Source of the DNA: CAXSEF01 sp964236535 | GTDB taxonomy: Bacteria; Pseudomonadota; Alphaproteobacteria; Acetobacterales; Acetobacteraceae | Assembly (NCBI GenBank): GCA_964236535.1 | Contig: CAXSEF010000013.1 | Location: 1-55,149 of the forward strand | DNA length: 55,149 nucleotides | Reading direction: 5' to 3' | In this document: positions 43,248 through 52,609 of the stretch, in pieces | How positions within the stretch are numbered: position 1 is the stretch's first letter | Layout of the letters: each line of letters opens with the position of its first letter | Made by a program: the position numbers and the translations under genes | Notes under the pieces: model-generated | Seen by the model: the letters and a program-made list of their open reading frames with translations, nothing else | Databases searched by the model: none | Told to the model about the DNA's origin: nothing

Positions 43248-44379
43248 CTACTCCGCGCTGGCGCTTGCCTCGCTGCGGGTCGCACCAACCCGTTGCGCGA
43301 GTGCCGCCGCCATGAACGGATCGAGCGCGCCGTCCAGCACCGCATCCGGGTTGCCGGTCTCGACGCCGGTGCGAAGATCCTTGACCAGTTGGTAGGGCGC
43401 GAGGACGTAGGATCGTATCTGGTGTCCCCATCCAATGTCGGTCTTGGCGGCCTCCGTGGCAGCGCTGTCCGCCTCGCGCTTCTGCAGCTCGGCCTCGTAC
43501 ATGCGGGCGCGCAGCATCTCCATCGCCTTCGCGCGGTTGCGGTGCTGGCTGCGGTCGGTCTGGCACGCGACCACGATGCCGGTCGGCATATGGGTGATGC
43601 GAATGGCGCTCTCGGTCTTGTTCACGTGCTGTCCGCCAGCACCTGACGCTCGAAACGTGTCCACCTTGAGATCGGACGGGTCGATCTCGATGGTGATCGA
43701 GTCGTCGACCACTGGGTATACCCAGACGCTCGCGAACGAGGTCTGGCGCCTGGCGGCGGCGTCGAACGGGCTGATCCGCACCAGCCGGTGCACGCCGGCC
43801 TCGGTCTTGAGCCAGCCGTATGCCGACGTGCCGGTAACCTGCAGGGTCGCCGACTTGATCCCGGCCTGCTCGCCGTCGCTGCTTTCCAGCAGCTCGACCT
43901 TGTAGCCGCGCTGCTCGGCCCAGCGCGTGTACATGCGCGACAGCATCTCGGCCCAGTCCTGCGCCTCGGTGCCGCCGGCACCGGCATTGACCTCGATGTA
44001 GCAGTCGAAATTGTCGGCCTCGCCGGAGAGCAGGCTCTCGATCTCGCGCCGCTTGGCCTCGTCGGCCATTGCGCGCAGCGCCGCCATGCCGTCGGCGACC
44101 ATCGCCCCGTCGCCCTCCTCCTCCGCCATGCCGACCAGGTCGAGTGTGTCGGCGAAGTCGCCCACCAGTTTGGTCAGGCCTTCGGTCTGCGAGGCGAGAT
44201 GGTTGCGCTCGCGCATCACCTTCTGGGCGGAGTCAGCGTCGCTCCAGAGCTCGGGTTCCTCCGCTCGCGCGTTGAGCTCCGCCAGCCTCGCCAGTGCGAC
44301 ATCCCAGTCAAAGATGCCTCCTCAGCAGTGCAACGGATCGCTTGATCTGGAGGTTCAGCTCGTCAGATTCGGCAGACAT
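43248..44379 (-). CDS. prfB: peptide chain release factor 2 (programmed +1 frameshift)
   Basis: 376-aa release factor that ends translation at UGA and UAA. The first 23 codons run from ATG 44379 to CTT (44311), then an in-frame TGA at 44308-44310. Ribosomes shift +1 at CTT TGA C and continue from 44309 to the stop at 43248, restoring LDWDVALARLAELN, the family N-terminus. An internal Shine-Dalgarno AGGAGG lies three bases before the slippery CTT. The codon-recognition tripeptide SPF is in RISPFDAAARRQTSF and the hydrolysis motif is GAGGQHVN. It is last in the unit amidase-mrcA-prfB, 57 bases after mrcA. Confidence 0.96.
44307..44322 (-). promoter_or_regulatory. prfB autoregulatory frameshift site
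   Basis: AGGAGG CAT CTT TGA C: an internal ribosome-binding sequence, a three-base spacer, the slippery leucine codon and the in-frame UGA followed by C. This is the canonical RF2 arrangement; low RF2 levels favour the shift and thus more RF2. Confidence 0.97.
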
Positions 44380-44436
44380 GACCGCACCCTTCCGGTTCTG
44401 CGACAGCGGGCGAGGGGGAACCCGAAGCGGAGGCGG

Positions 44437-46998
44437 TCAATACAACCCGCCCATGCCGCTGTCCACGCCGGTGCCGCTCGCGGCGGCAGCGTCGGCGGCG
44501 TCGGCGCTGCTGGCCGAGATGGTCTCGCCGCCACCGCCGCTGCTCACGCCCGGCACCTGGCCTGGCTTGAAGGCATCGGTCACCATGCCGTTGCCGCTGT
44601 GCCAGAGCTGCAGCGTGACCCCGTCGGGAACCCGGAAGTCGAGGTTGGGCTGGTCGTGCAGCGCCACTGTCATGTAGCGGTTCCAGATCGGTGCGGCGAT
44701 CGCGCCTCCGGTCTCGTCCTCGCCTAGGCTCGCGGGCGAGTCGAAGCCGACCCAGACCACCGTCACCACGCCGGGGGTGAAGCCTGCGAACCAGGCGTCG
44801 TTAAAGTCCTGGGTGGTCCCGGTCTTTCCCGCGATCGGCTGGTCGAGCCCCTTGCGGGCCGGCACCCCGGTGCCGCGCTCGACCACGTCGCGCATCATCT
44901 CGACGACCTGGAACGTGCTGGCCGGGTCGGCGAGCGACCGGCGCTCGTCGGTCAGCGCCGGGGTCTGGCCGGCATCGCCGCATGCGGCGCAGGACAGGCC
45001 GATCGGCGCCTTCCAGATCACGTGCCCGTCGCGGTCCTGCACGCTGTCGATGAGGCTGGGCAGCACCTCGCGCCCGCCCTCGTCGAGCGACGCGTAGGCG
45101 CCGGCCTCGCGTAGCACCGTGGTGTCCACCGCGCCGAGTGCGGCAGGCAGCACATGCGGCATCGATTCCACCTCGTGGAAGGCGATCGCGGTCTCGGCCA
45201 CCGCGTCCATGCCGATCCGGCTCGCCAGGCGCACCGTCACGAGGTTGAGCGACTTGACCAGGGCAGTGTGCAGCGGGGTCGGGCCGCTGAAGTCCATCTC
45301 GTAGTTGTTAGGCCGCCAGTCGCCCAGCACGAACGGCGCGTCGAGGAAGCGCTGGCTTGGCGAGATGCCCTGCTCCATGCCGGTCAGGTAGACGAACGGC
45401 TTGAACGAGCTGCCGGGCTGGCGCTGCGCCTGGGTCGCACGGTTGAACTGGCTCGCCTCGAAGCTCCAGCCGCCGGACAGGGCCAGCACCCGACCGGTCG
45501 TGGGATCGAGCGAGACCAGTGCGCCCTGCACCTGCGGGATTTGGCGCAGCACGACCTGGTCGCCTTGCGGCCGGCCGTTCCCCGCGTCCCTGACCCGCTG
45601 CGCCGCGTCTGCCTCTCGAGACGCCGCGGCCTCCACCATCACCACGTCGCCGGTCGCCAGCACGTCGGTGATTCGCCGAGGTGCCGCGCCGGTGACGCCG
45701 TTGTGCATCGGCCTGGCCCAGCCGAGGTTGGCGAGCGCCACGAAGCCGGTCTGCTCCGTCTGAGCCGGTGCTGTTCCATCGAGCCAGCCGAGGCTGGCGC
45801 GGCCGCCCGCGGTGTCCAGCACCTCGGCCAGCACCCAGCTTGCGAGCATGCCGGGCGGGCGAGGCACCGCAGCGAGGGCCTCGTGCCAGGCGGCGCGACC
45901 ACCGGCCACCCGCGCGACCGGTCCGCGCCAGCCGCCATGCGCGCGATCGTAGGCCAGCAGCCCGTCGCGCAGCGCGGCATCGGCGGCAAGCTGCAGCGCC
46001 GGGTCGAGGCTGGTGTGCACCACGAGGCCGCCCTGCGTGGTCCCGTCGCTGCCGAACCGCTCCACCAGTTGGCGGCGCACCTCGTCGGTGAACCACTCGG
46101 CACCGGGCACCATGTCTAGGCGGCGGGCGCCTGCGGGCACCAGCGGCTCGTATTTGGCGGCGACGGCCACCGCCGCGGTGATCGCCCGGGTGTCGACCAT
46201 GCGGTCGAGCACCCAGTCGCGCCGGTTGCGCGCCGCGTCGTGGAAGCGGAACGGATCGTAGTTGTTGGGCGCCTTCGGCAGGGCGGCCAGCATCGCGGCC
46301 TCTGCGGAGTCAAGCTGGTCGAGCGACTTGCCGAAATAGGCCTGCGCCGCCGCCGCCACCCCGTAGGCCTTGTCGCCCAGGTAGATCTCGTTGAGGTAGA
46401 GCTCGAGAATGCGCTCCTTGCTCAGTGTGCTCTCGATGCGTAAGGCGAGGATCGCTTCGCGGGCCTTGCGCGCGAAGCTCACCTCGTTGCCGACCAGCAT
46501 GTTCTTCGCGACCTGCTGGGTGATCGTCGATGCGCCGACCGGGCGCCGGTTGGCGCCGACCCGGGTGAGGTCGGTCACCGCGGCGCGCAGGATCGCCAGC
46601 GGGTCGACGCCGCGATGGGACCAGAAATTCTGATCCTCGGCCGACAGGAAGGCCTGCTTCACCAGGTCCGGGATCGCGGTATAGGGGATGAAGATGCGCC
46701 GCTCGGTAGCCATCTCGCTCATCAGCCGGTCGTCGCCGGAGTAGACCCGGCTCATCACCCGCGGCTGGTAGTTGCGCAGGCCGTCAAGTGTCGGTAAGTC
46801 CGCCGAGAACCGCGAATAGGCGCTCCACGCCGCGATGGTGCCGACCACGCCCGCGAGCAGAAGCAGTCCGAGGACACTGCCGGCCAGCCGCCGCACGAAG
46901 CCCGCGCGACGCTGGCCGGGATATGGCACGCGGCGGCCGGCGAGCTCCTGTCGGACTGGCGTCAGGCGCTCGCGCGGCGGCGGGGTCGTGTCGTTCAT
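44437..46998 (-). CDS. mrcA: penicillin-binding protein 1A (bifunctional peptidoglycan synthase)
   Basis: 853-aa class A PBP with a short cytoplasmic tail, one membrane segment (SVLGLLLLAGVVGTIAAW, about residues 41-58) and periplasmic domains. The glycosyltransferase domain has SAEDQNFWSHRGVDPLAI with the catalytic glutamate, and STITQQVAKNML. The transpeptidase motifs are SSFKP (catalytic serine), KSLN, and KTGTT. An OB-like insertion lies between the domains. The C-terminal tail is Gly/Ala/Ser-rich. It polymerises and crosslinks peptidoglycan. It lies 63 bases after the amidase gene. Confidence 0.95.
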   Translation of the reverse strand: MNDTTPPPRERLTPVRQELAGRRVPYPGQRRAGFVRRLAGSVLGLLLLAGVVGTIAAWSAYSRFSADLPTLDGLRNYQPRVMSRVYSGDDRLMSEMATERRIFIPYTAIPDLVKQAFLSAEDQNFWSHRGVDPLAILRAAVTDLTRVGANRRPVGASTITQQVAKNMLVGNEVSFARKAREAILALRIESTLSKERILELYLNEIYLGDKAYGVAAAAQAYFGKSLDQLDSAEAAMLAALPKAPNNYDPFRFHDAARNRRDWVLDRMVDTRAITAAVAVAAKYEPLVPAGARRLDMVPGAEWFTDEVRRQLVERFGSDGTTQGGLVVHTSLDPALQLAADAALRDGLLAYDRAHGGWRGPVARVAGGRAAWHEALAAVPRPPGMLASWVLAEVLDTAGGRASLGWLDGTAPAQTEQTGFVALANLGWARPMHNGVTGAAPRRITDVLATGDVVMVEAAASREADAAQRVRDAGNGRPQGDQVVLRQIPQVQGALVSLDPTTGRVLALSGGWSFEASQFNRATQAQRQPGSSFKPFVYLTGMEQGISPSQRFLDAPFVLGDWRPNNYEMDFSGPTPLHTALVKSLNLVTVRLASRIGMDAVAETAIAFHEVESMPHVLPAALGAVDTTVLREAGAYASLDEGGREVLPSLIDSVQDRDGHVIWKAPIGLSCAACGDAGQTPALTDERRSLADPASTFQVVEMMRDVVERGTGVPARKGLDQPIAGKTGTTQDFNDAWFAGFTPGVVTVVWVGFDSPASLGEDETGGAIAAPIWNRYMTVALHDQPNLDFRVPDGVTLQLWHSGNGMVTDAFKPGQVPGVSSGGGGETISASSADAADAAAASGTGVDSGMGGLY

Positions 46999-47061
46999 GG
47001 ACGCTCTCTACTCCCGGCCCGGACGAGAGTCGCCCCCGGCTCGTGGCCTGGTGGTTGCGGC

Positions 47062-47934
47062 TCAGCCGGCGCGGGCGTGGTGGTCGAGCCAGCCGTCCAG
47101 CGCTTGGCACATCGCGGCCGCAATCAGCTTTCGGTGCGGTGCCTGGCGCAGGGCAGCCTCATCCACGGGGTTGGACATGAAGCCCATCTCGATCAGCACG
47201 CTCGGGATGTCCGCCGCCCTGAGCACCGCAAAATGGGCGTGGCGTGCCGGGTTCTCCAGCATCGGCAGCTCCTGGTCGAGGCAGCCGATCAGGCTGTGCT
47301 GCAGTCCCGCCGATCCCGCCCTGGTCTCCCGCCGAACCAGGCTGTCGAGGATCGCCGCGACCTGGGGCTGCAGGGTGGTGTAGGCGCCGGCAAAGCGATC
47401 GGCGGAATTCTCCCGCGCCGCCAGCGCCGCGCTCTGCTCGTCCGAGGCAGCGTCGGACAAGGTGTAGACGCTGGCACCGCGCACAGAGTGGTCCGCCAGC
47501 GCGTCGGCATGCATCGAGACGAACAGCGCCGCACCCCGCTCCTGGGCGATGGCGACACGGACCTCAAGCGGGATGAACACGTCGTCGCGCCGGGTCAGCT
47601 CGACCCGGCACCGGCCACTGCGCTCGAGCTTGCGCTGTAGCTCACCCGCGGCGGCGAACGCCACGTGCTTCTCGTAGGTGCCCGAGACCCCGATGGCGCC
47701 TGGGTCCTTGCCGCCATGGCCGGGATCGAGCATCACCAGTGGCGGAAGCGGCGGAGCAGGACCGCGCCGGGCGGGGACTGCGCGCCTGCTATCGCGCGCC
47801 GCAGGGCGGCCGGCATCCTGGCCTCTGGCGAGCCCGCCGGCCAGGCCCGACACGACCGCGCCGGCGACGGCCGGGTGCAGCAGCGCCCCACAGCCGGCAA
47901 GGACGGCCCGACGGGTCAGACACAGGGTTGCCAT
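47062..47934 (-). CDS. N-acetylmuramoyl-L-alanine amidase
   Basis: About 290-aa zinc amidase (Amidase_3 type) that cleaves peptide stems from glycan strands. A Tat-like or lipoprotein-like signal TRRAVLAGCGALLHP is at the N-terminus. The zinc-site blocks are VMLDPGHGGKDPGAIG (His), VSMHADA (His) and VLIEMGFMSNPVDE (catalytic Glu). A four-residue twin-arginine-like TRRA pattern suggests Tat export, but LAGC could be a lipobox. ATG 47934 is preferred over one five codons upstream. Upstream member of the amidase-mrcA-prfB unit, divergent from rne. No AMIN domain is visible. Confidence 0.9.
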   Translation of the reverse strand: MATLCLTRRAVLAGCGALLHPAVAGAVVSGLAGGLARGQDAGRPAARDSRRAVPARRGPAPPLPPLVMLDPGHGGKDPGAIGVSGTYEKHVAFAAAGELQRKLERSGRCRVELTRRDDVFIPLEVRVAIAQERGAALFVSMHADALADHSVRGASVYTLSDAASDEQSAALAARENSADRFAGAYTTLQPQVAAILDSLVRRETRAGSAGLQHSLIGCLDQELPMLENPARHAHFAVLRAADIPSVLIEMGFMSNPVDEAALRQAPHRKLIAAAMCQALDGWLDHHARAG

Positions 47935-48582
47935 GCCGCCCCATAGCATGCCGCGGCACCCGGTGCATCCGCGACCTGCCCCCGGGGGCGGGGCGTGTCG
48001 CTGCAGCTCAGGCGGATCACGGGCAGGCCGCTGCAGGACGGCGCCGGTGTCCGAATGCGGGCGCCGCTCTTGCGGTCCACCCGGGGGTACGTCATGTTCG
48101 AGTCACTTACTCGACAGCAGCGTCTGCGCCGTGACCGGCCACTGCAGATTTACCATGCGGCGAGCTCTGAATCTGTCGTGATCCATGGCCTAGCTCCCGC
48201 AAGGCTGGGTCGTTGCGTTTGCGAAGCAGCCCGATCTGGGACGCGACCCCGTGCTGCGCCACTAGGCGCCGCATAGTCGGACCGGGCAGTCTTTTGAGAG
48301 ATGTCGCCGTACGGGTGCGTGCCGTGACCACGGTGCCGGTGGAGCGATCCACGCGCTGCGACCACCCGGCTCGACGCCGACGCGTCAGGCCACCCATACC
48401 GGGGACTTCAATCTCGTCCATGCGCGCAACAAATCAATCCGCAGGGTTACGAGATTCCTGCTCAATGCGGCGCGGCTGCGGACGGTTCCCGACGCTCGAT
48501 TTAATGACCCAATCAGGCCTGCGCGGCGCTGCGACCCCCTGGGACGCTGGCGCGCGAACGGCATACCGGAGACCCAGCTTTC
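47935..48582 (+). other. divergent intergenic region and rne leader
   Basis: About 650 bases between the amidase and rne start codons. Short frames on both strands are GC noise. By analogy with other proteobacteria a long rne 5' leader involved in autoregulation is likely here, but I could not define a promoter or fold with confidence. Confidence 0.4.
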
Positions 48583-51339
48583 ATGACCAAACGCATGCTG
48601 ATCGACGCCAGCCACGCGGAAGAGACCCGCGTGGTGGTGCTAGACGGTAGCCGTCTCGAAGATTTCGACGTCGAGACCGCGGCAAAGCGGCAGCTCAAGG
48701 GCAATATCTACCTCGCCAAGATCGTCCGCGTAGAGCCCAGCCTGCAGGCCGCTTTCGTCGAGTATGGCGGAAATCGGCACGGCTTTCTGGCCTTCGGCGA
48801 AATCCACCCCGACTACTACCAGATTCCGGTGGCCGATCGGCAGCGTCTGATCGCGATGCAGGAGGAGGAAGCCCGGGCGGAGGAGGCCGCGGACGACGCG
48901 GCGGCCCAGGCCGAGGCGGCACGCGGCGGCATCGGCTCCGTCCCGGACCTGACCGGGAGCAAGGCGGCGGAGCTGCCGGACGCCGGTCTGGCCGAGGCGG
49001 CCAGAGAGTCTGACGCATCCTCCGCGCTCGACGATGGCGCGGCGAACGGTGCTGAGCCGGGTACTGATACCGGTCGTTCCGGCCGCCGCTCCGAAAGTGC
49101 CGAGGAGGAGCGCGGCGACCAGCGCCCGCAGCCCCGCTACCTGCGCCACTACAAGATGCAGGAGGTGATTCGCCGCCGCCAGATCCTGCTGATCCAGGTG
49201 GTCAAGGAGGAGCGCGGCTCCAAAGGTGCTGCTCTCACCACCTTCATCTCGCTGGCTGGCCGCTACTCCGTGCTGATGCCGAACTCGCCGCGCGGCGGCG
49301 GCGTCTCGCGCAAGATCACCGCTGCCGCCGACCGCCGCCGGCTCAAGGAAGTCACCGCAGAGCTCGACCTGCCGCGCGGCATGGGCATGATCATCCGCAC
49401 CGCCGGGGCGGCGCGCCCGAAACCGGAGATCACCCGCGACTGCGACACCCTGCTGCAGCTATGGGACGATATCCGAGACACGACGATGCGCTCGATGGCG
49501 CCCGCGCTGATCCACGAGGAAGCGAGCCTCATCAAGCGCTCCATCCGCGACGTGTACTCGCGCGACGTGGACGACGTGCTGGTCGACGGCGAAGAGGGCT
49601 GGAAGGCGGCGCACGATTACATGCGCCTGCTGATGCCGGCGCATGCACGCAAGGTGCAGCTCTGGCAGGACCCGGGCGGCCAGCCGCTGTTCGCCAACGA
49701 GCGCGTCGAGGCCCAGCTCGACGCAATGCTCTCGCCCACGGTGCAGCTCAAGTCCGGCGGCTACCTGGTCATCAACCAGACCGAGGCGCTGGTCGCGATC
49801 GACGTCAACTCCGGCCGCTCCACCAAGGAGCGCGGCATCGAGGAGACGGCGCTGCGCACCAACCTGGAGGCCGCCGACGAGATGGCCCGCCAGTTGCGGT
49901 TGCGCGACCTCGCCGGGCTGATCGTCGTCGACTTCATCGACATGGAGTCGCGCCGCAACAACACCGCCGTCGAGAAGCGCATCAAGGACGCGTTGAAGGA
50001 CGACCGGGCGCGCATCCAGCTCGGCTCGATCAGCGGTTTCGGCCTGTTTGAGATGAGCCGCCAGCGGCTGCGCCCCTCGCTTGCCGAGACCAGCTTCGTG
50101 CCCTGCTCGTACTGCGACGGCACCGGGCACGTCCGCAGCACCGAGAACGCCAGCCTGCACGTGCTGCGCGCGGTCGAGGAGGCCGGGGCCAAGCACCGCG
50201 GCGACGAGGTCGCGGTACACGTCGCTTCGGCGACCGCGATCTATCTCCTCAACCACAAGCGTAGTCGGGTCGCCGAGATCGAGTCGCGCTACGAGATGCG
50301 CATCTGCTTTGCCGCCGACGAGAGCCTGTTGCCGGCGCAGACCAGGATCAGTCGGATCCGCGCCCTGACCCAGGGTGAGCTTCCGCCGGCGCCGGATGCC
50401 TCGCGCGTCCTTGCAGCGTCGGATCTCGACGAGACCGACCTGCTCGACCTGGCCGAGGAGCCCGACGTCGAGCACGAGGCGGAGGAGGAGCCTGAAGCGG
50501 CCGGCACGGCCGACTCGGGACTGGAGGCGACTTTCGCCGGGGAGACGGCCGAGGAGGGCGAGGCGAGGCGCAAGCGCCGGCGACGGCGGCGTGGCGGCCG
50601 GCGCCGGGACGAGCCCGATGCCGCGCTGGCTGCGCCGGGAGCCGAGCAGCCGGACATCGCGCTGCCGCCTGCCGGCGATGCGGAGGACGAGGCCATGAAT
50701 GCCGTGGCATCTGGCGCCGCTCCTCCGCTGGCAGAACCCGGGTCCGAGGCGGACGGCGAGAAGCCGCGCCGGCGCGGGCGGCGCGGCGGCCGGCGGCGGC
50801 GGCGTGACGAGGACGAGGACGAGGCCGCAGCGCCTGTGGTCCAGGGCGGGCCGCCCCCGGCCAATCCCTACGCCTCCGGGCTCGACATCTTCGACGTGAT
50901 GGAATTCACCGACGAGCAGGAAGCCGGCTTCGATGGGGAGGATGGGCCGCCCGGGTCCAAATCGACGTCCGGGCCGGCGCATGAGCTGGTCGGTGACGAG
51001 GCAATGGCACTGCCGGAGCCTGAGCATGCAGCGACGCCTGGGCACGCAGCGACGATGGAGGCCACATACCCGGTTCCGCCGGCGGACGAGCCGGCCGCGC
51101 TCCCGGCTCCGATCCCCAACGCGGTATCAGCAGAGCCCGCGCTGGAGCCGCACGGCGGCTGGGAGACGGCGGAGTTGGCGGCCGGGGCACTGCTTGCGGC
51201 GACTCCGGCAGCGCCGGACGAGAACGGCGTTGATGCGACGGTTGCCAACGGCTCCGGCCATGCCGCCGACAGCTCGCCGCCGATGCCCGAGGTTATCGTC
51301 GCGGCCGGGGAAAAGCGACGGGGCTGGTGGAGCCGCTGA
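48583..51339 (+). CDS. rne: ribonuclease E
   Basis: 918-aa endoribonuclease E/G, the core of RNA decay and rRNA/tRNA processing. The N-terminal S1 domain (about residues 38-215) is split by an acidic, Ala/Glu-rich insertion of about 100 residues typical of alphaproteobacterial RNase E. The catalytic aspartates are in VAIDVNSGRST and VVDFIDME. The zinc-link is CSYCDGTG. The C-terminal ~300 residues are disordered, with two arginine-rich RNA-binding patches (RRKRRRRRRGGRRRD and PRRRGRRGGRRRRRD) and a conserved end EKRRGWWSR. GGAG ten bases upstream supports ATG 48583. Confidence 0.95.
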   Translation: MTKRMLIDASHAEETRVVVLDGSRLEDFDVETAAKRQLKGNIYLAKIVRVEPSLQAAFVEYGGNRHGFLAFGEIHPDYYQIPVADRQRLIAMQEEEARAEEAADDAAAQAEAARGGIGSVPDLTGSKAAELPDAGLAEAARESDASSALDDGAANGAEPGTDTGRSGRRSESAEEERGDQRPQPRYLRHYKMQEVIRRRQILLIQVVKEERGSKGAALTTFISLAGRYSVLMPNSPRGGGVSRKITAAADRRRLKEVTAELDLPRGMGMIIRTAGAARPKPEITRDCDTLLQLWDDIRDTTMRSMAPALIHEEASLIKRSIRDVYSRDVDDVLVDGEEGWKAAHDYMRLLMPAHARKVQLWQDPGGQPLFANERVEAQLDAMLSPTVQLKSGGYLVINQTEALVAIDVNSGRSTKERGIEETALRTNLEAADEMARQLRLRDLAGLIVVDFIDMESRRNNTAVEKRIKDALKDDRARIQLGSISGFGLFEMSRQRLRPSLAETSFVPCSYCDGTGHVRSTENASLHVLRAVEEAGAKHRGDEVAVHVASATAIYLLNHKRSRVAEIESRYEMRICFAADESLLPAQTRISRIRALTQGELPPAPDASRVLAASDLDETDLLDLAEEPDVEHEAEEEPEAAGTADSGLEATFAGETAEEGEARRKRRRRRRGGRRRDEPDAALAAPGAEQPDIALPPAGDAEDEAMNAVASGAAPPLAEPGSEADGEKPRRRGRRGGRRRRRDEDEDEAAAPVVQGGPPPANPYASGLDIFDVMEFTDEQEAGFDGEDGPPGSKSTSGPAHELVGDEAMALPEPEHAATPGHAATMEATYPVPPADEPAALPAPIPNAVSAEPALEPHGGWETAELAAGALLAATPAAPDENGVDATVANGSGHAADSSPPMPEVIVAAGEKRRGWWSR

Positions 51340-51379
51340 GTCCGGGATGAACGCCAGCCGGGTGTGGCGCCTGAACGCT

Positions 51380-52296
51380 TCACCCGGCGGGCCGCGTCTC
51401 CGGGCATACGTCCCCGGCGATCCGGCGCAGCACCGCGGCCAGCAACCGGAACTCGGCGGAGCGCGGATCGCTGCGGCGCCAGCTCAGCCCGATGGTGCGA
51501 GCATAGGCCTCGCCCGACATGCGGCGATACCACAGCAGCCCGCCGCCATCCGTCGTGGCCGCCAGCACCGGCACCAGCGTGCAGCCCTCCCCGGCCGCGA
51601 CCATGTACTTGAGCGTCTCCAGGCTGGTGCCGTGCCGGTTGCGGTTGGCAGCCACGGCGCAGGCGGCGAGCGCCTGCTCGCGCAGGCAGTGGCCGTCCTC
51701 GATCAGCAGGCGCTCGTTCTGATCCAGCTCGTCCCACCCGGGTCCGTCGACGGCGGTGGCCGGGTGACCGGTCGGGCAGGCCAGCACGAACGGCTCGACG
51801 AACAGCGCCTCGGCGGAGATCTGGTCGCCCGACAGCGGCAGGGCCAGCAGCACGGCGTCCAGGTCGGTCGCGGCAAGCTGGGCCAGCAGCGTCTCGGTAC
51901 GGCCCTCGCTCAGGGTGAAGGTGGCAGCCGGGTACTGGGCGCGCAGCGCCGGCAGCACGCGCGGGAACAGGTAGGGGCCAGCGTGGCGATCGCCGCCAGC
52001 CGCAGCGCGTCGCCGAACTCCGCCGAGCGCCGCCGGGCCAGGTCGTCCAGCACCCGCGCCTCCGCCAGCACGCGGCGCGCCTGATCGATCAGCGCCTCGC
52101 CGGTGGGCGTGACCACGACCCGGCGCGTGGTCCGCTCGAACAGCCGGACGCCGAACCAGTCCTCGAGCTTGCGCACCTGCGCGGACAGCGAGGGCTGGCT
52201 CACGGCGCAGCGCTCCGCCGCACGCCGGAAGCTGCCGAGCTCAGCGACCGCCACGATGTACTCCAGGTCCCGCAGCGAAAGGCCGGCGATGCTCAC
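51380..52296 (-). pseudogene. oxyR: OxyR-type LysR regulator, single frameshift
   Basis: Peroxide-sensing LysR-family regulator. The helix-turn-helix is SLRDLEYIVAVAELGSFRRA followed by AVSQPSLSAQVRKLED. The redox cysteines are in EDGHCLREQALAACA, with the nine-residue spacing of OxyR Cys199/Cys208. One base is missing in a C-run at about 51976-51979, where LAAIATLAP should continue YLFPRVLPALRA but shifts frame. All other sequence is intact in two frames. Either a recent inactivation or a homopolymer sequencing error. If functional it would activate peroxide defence genes such as the manganese catalase. Confidence 0.82.
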
Positions 52297-52327
52297 GGCG
52301 GAACGCTCATGCTAGCGGCCTCCGAGG

Positions 52328-52403
52328 TTGAGTGGTCAGGCAAGCAAGGCTGGGCTTTGCCTCTGGTCTCCGCTCAAGGCAAGCCTTGAGAGTCCCCATG
52401 GCT
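52328..52403 (-). repeat. remnant of intergenic palindromic repeat (R8a)
   Basis: Reverse-orientation half copy: TGGTCAGGCAAGCAAGGCTG, CTCTGGTCTCCGC, stem TCAAGGC/GCCTTGA (52373-52388) and TCCCCATGGCT, where it stops exactly at the place where CTTAAG is expected. Copy R8b begins at the next base, in the other orientation. Confidence 0.75.
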
Positions 52404-52597
52404 GATACCAGCGGCCCTGGGCGTTGGCCTGCAAGCGGAGCAAGGCTGGGCTCTGCCCAGACCCGCCAAAGGCCTGAGGCCATTGGAAACCCATTCTTTA
52501 AGCAAATGGATTCCAAAGGCTCAGCTTTTGACGAAGTCCAGAGGCGGAGCCTCTGGCCTTGCCTGCCTGACCGGTCACGCCCGAGATTGTTTGATAC
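52404..52597 (+). repeat. intergenic palindromic repeat, copy R8b (nested in R8a)
   Basis: Forward-orientation copy starting with the terminal GATACCAGCGGCCC and ending GATAC at 52593-52597. It has a shortened left half (GGCTGGGCTCTGCCCAGACC) and all three stem blocks: CCAAAGGCCTGAGGCCATTGG, TTCCAAAGGCTCAGCTTTTG and CCAGAGGCGGAGCCTCTGG (about 52538-52556). Its junction with R8a suggests insertion into a pre-existing copy. Confidence 0.82.
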
Positions 52598-52609
52598 AAG
52601 ACGCGGAAA

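Noticed and set aside
49459..51045. 528-codon open frame opposite rne
   Set aside because: Antisense shadow of rne, dominated by Arg/Gly/Leu, with no domain signal.
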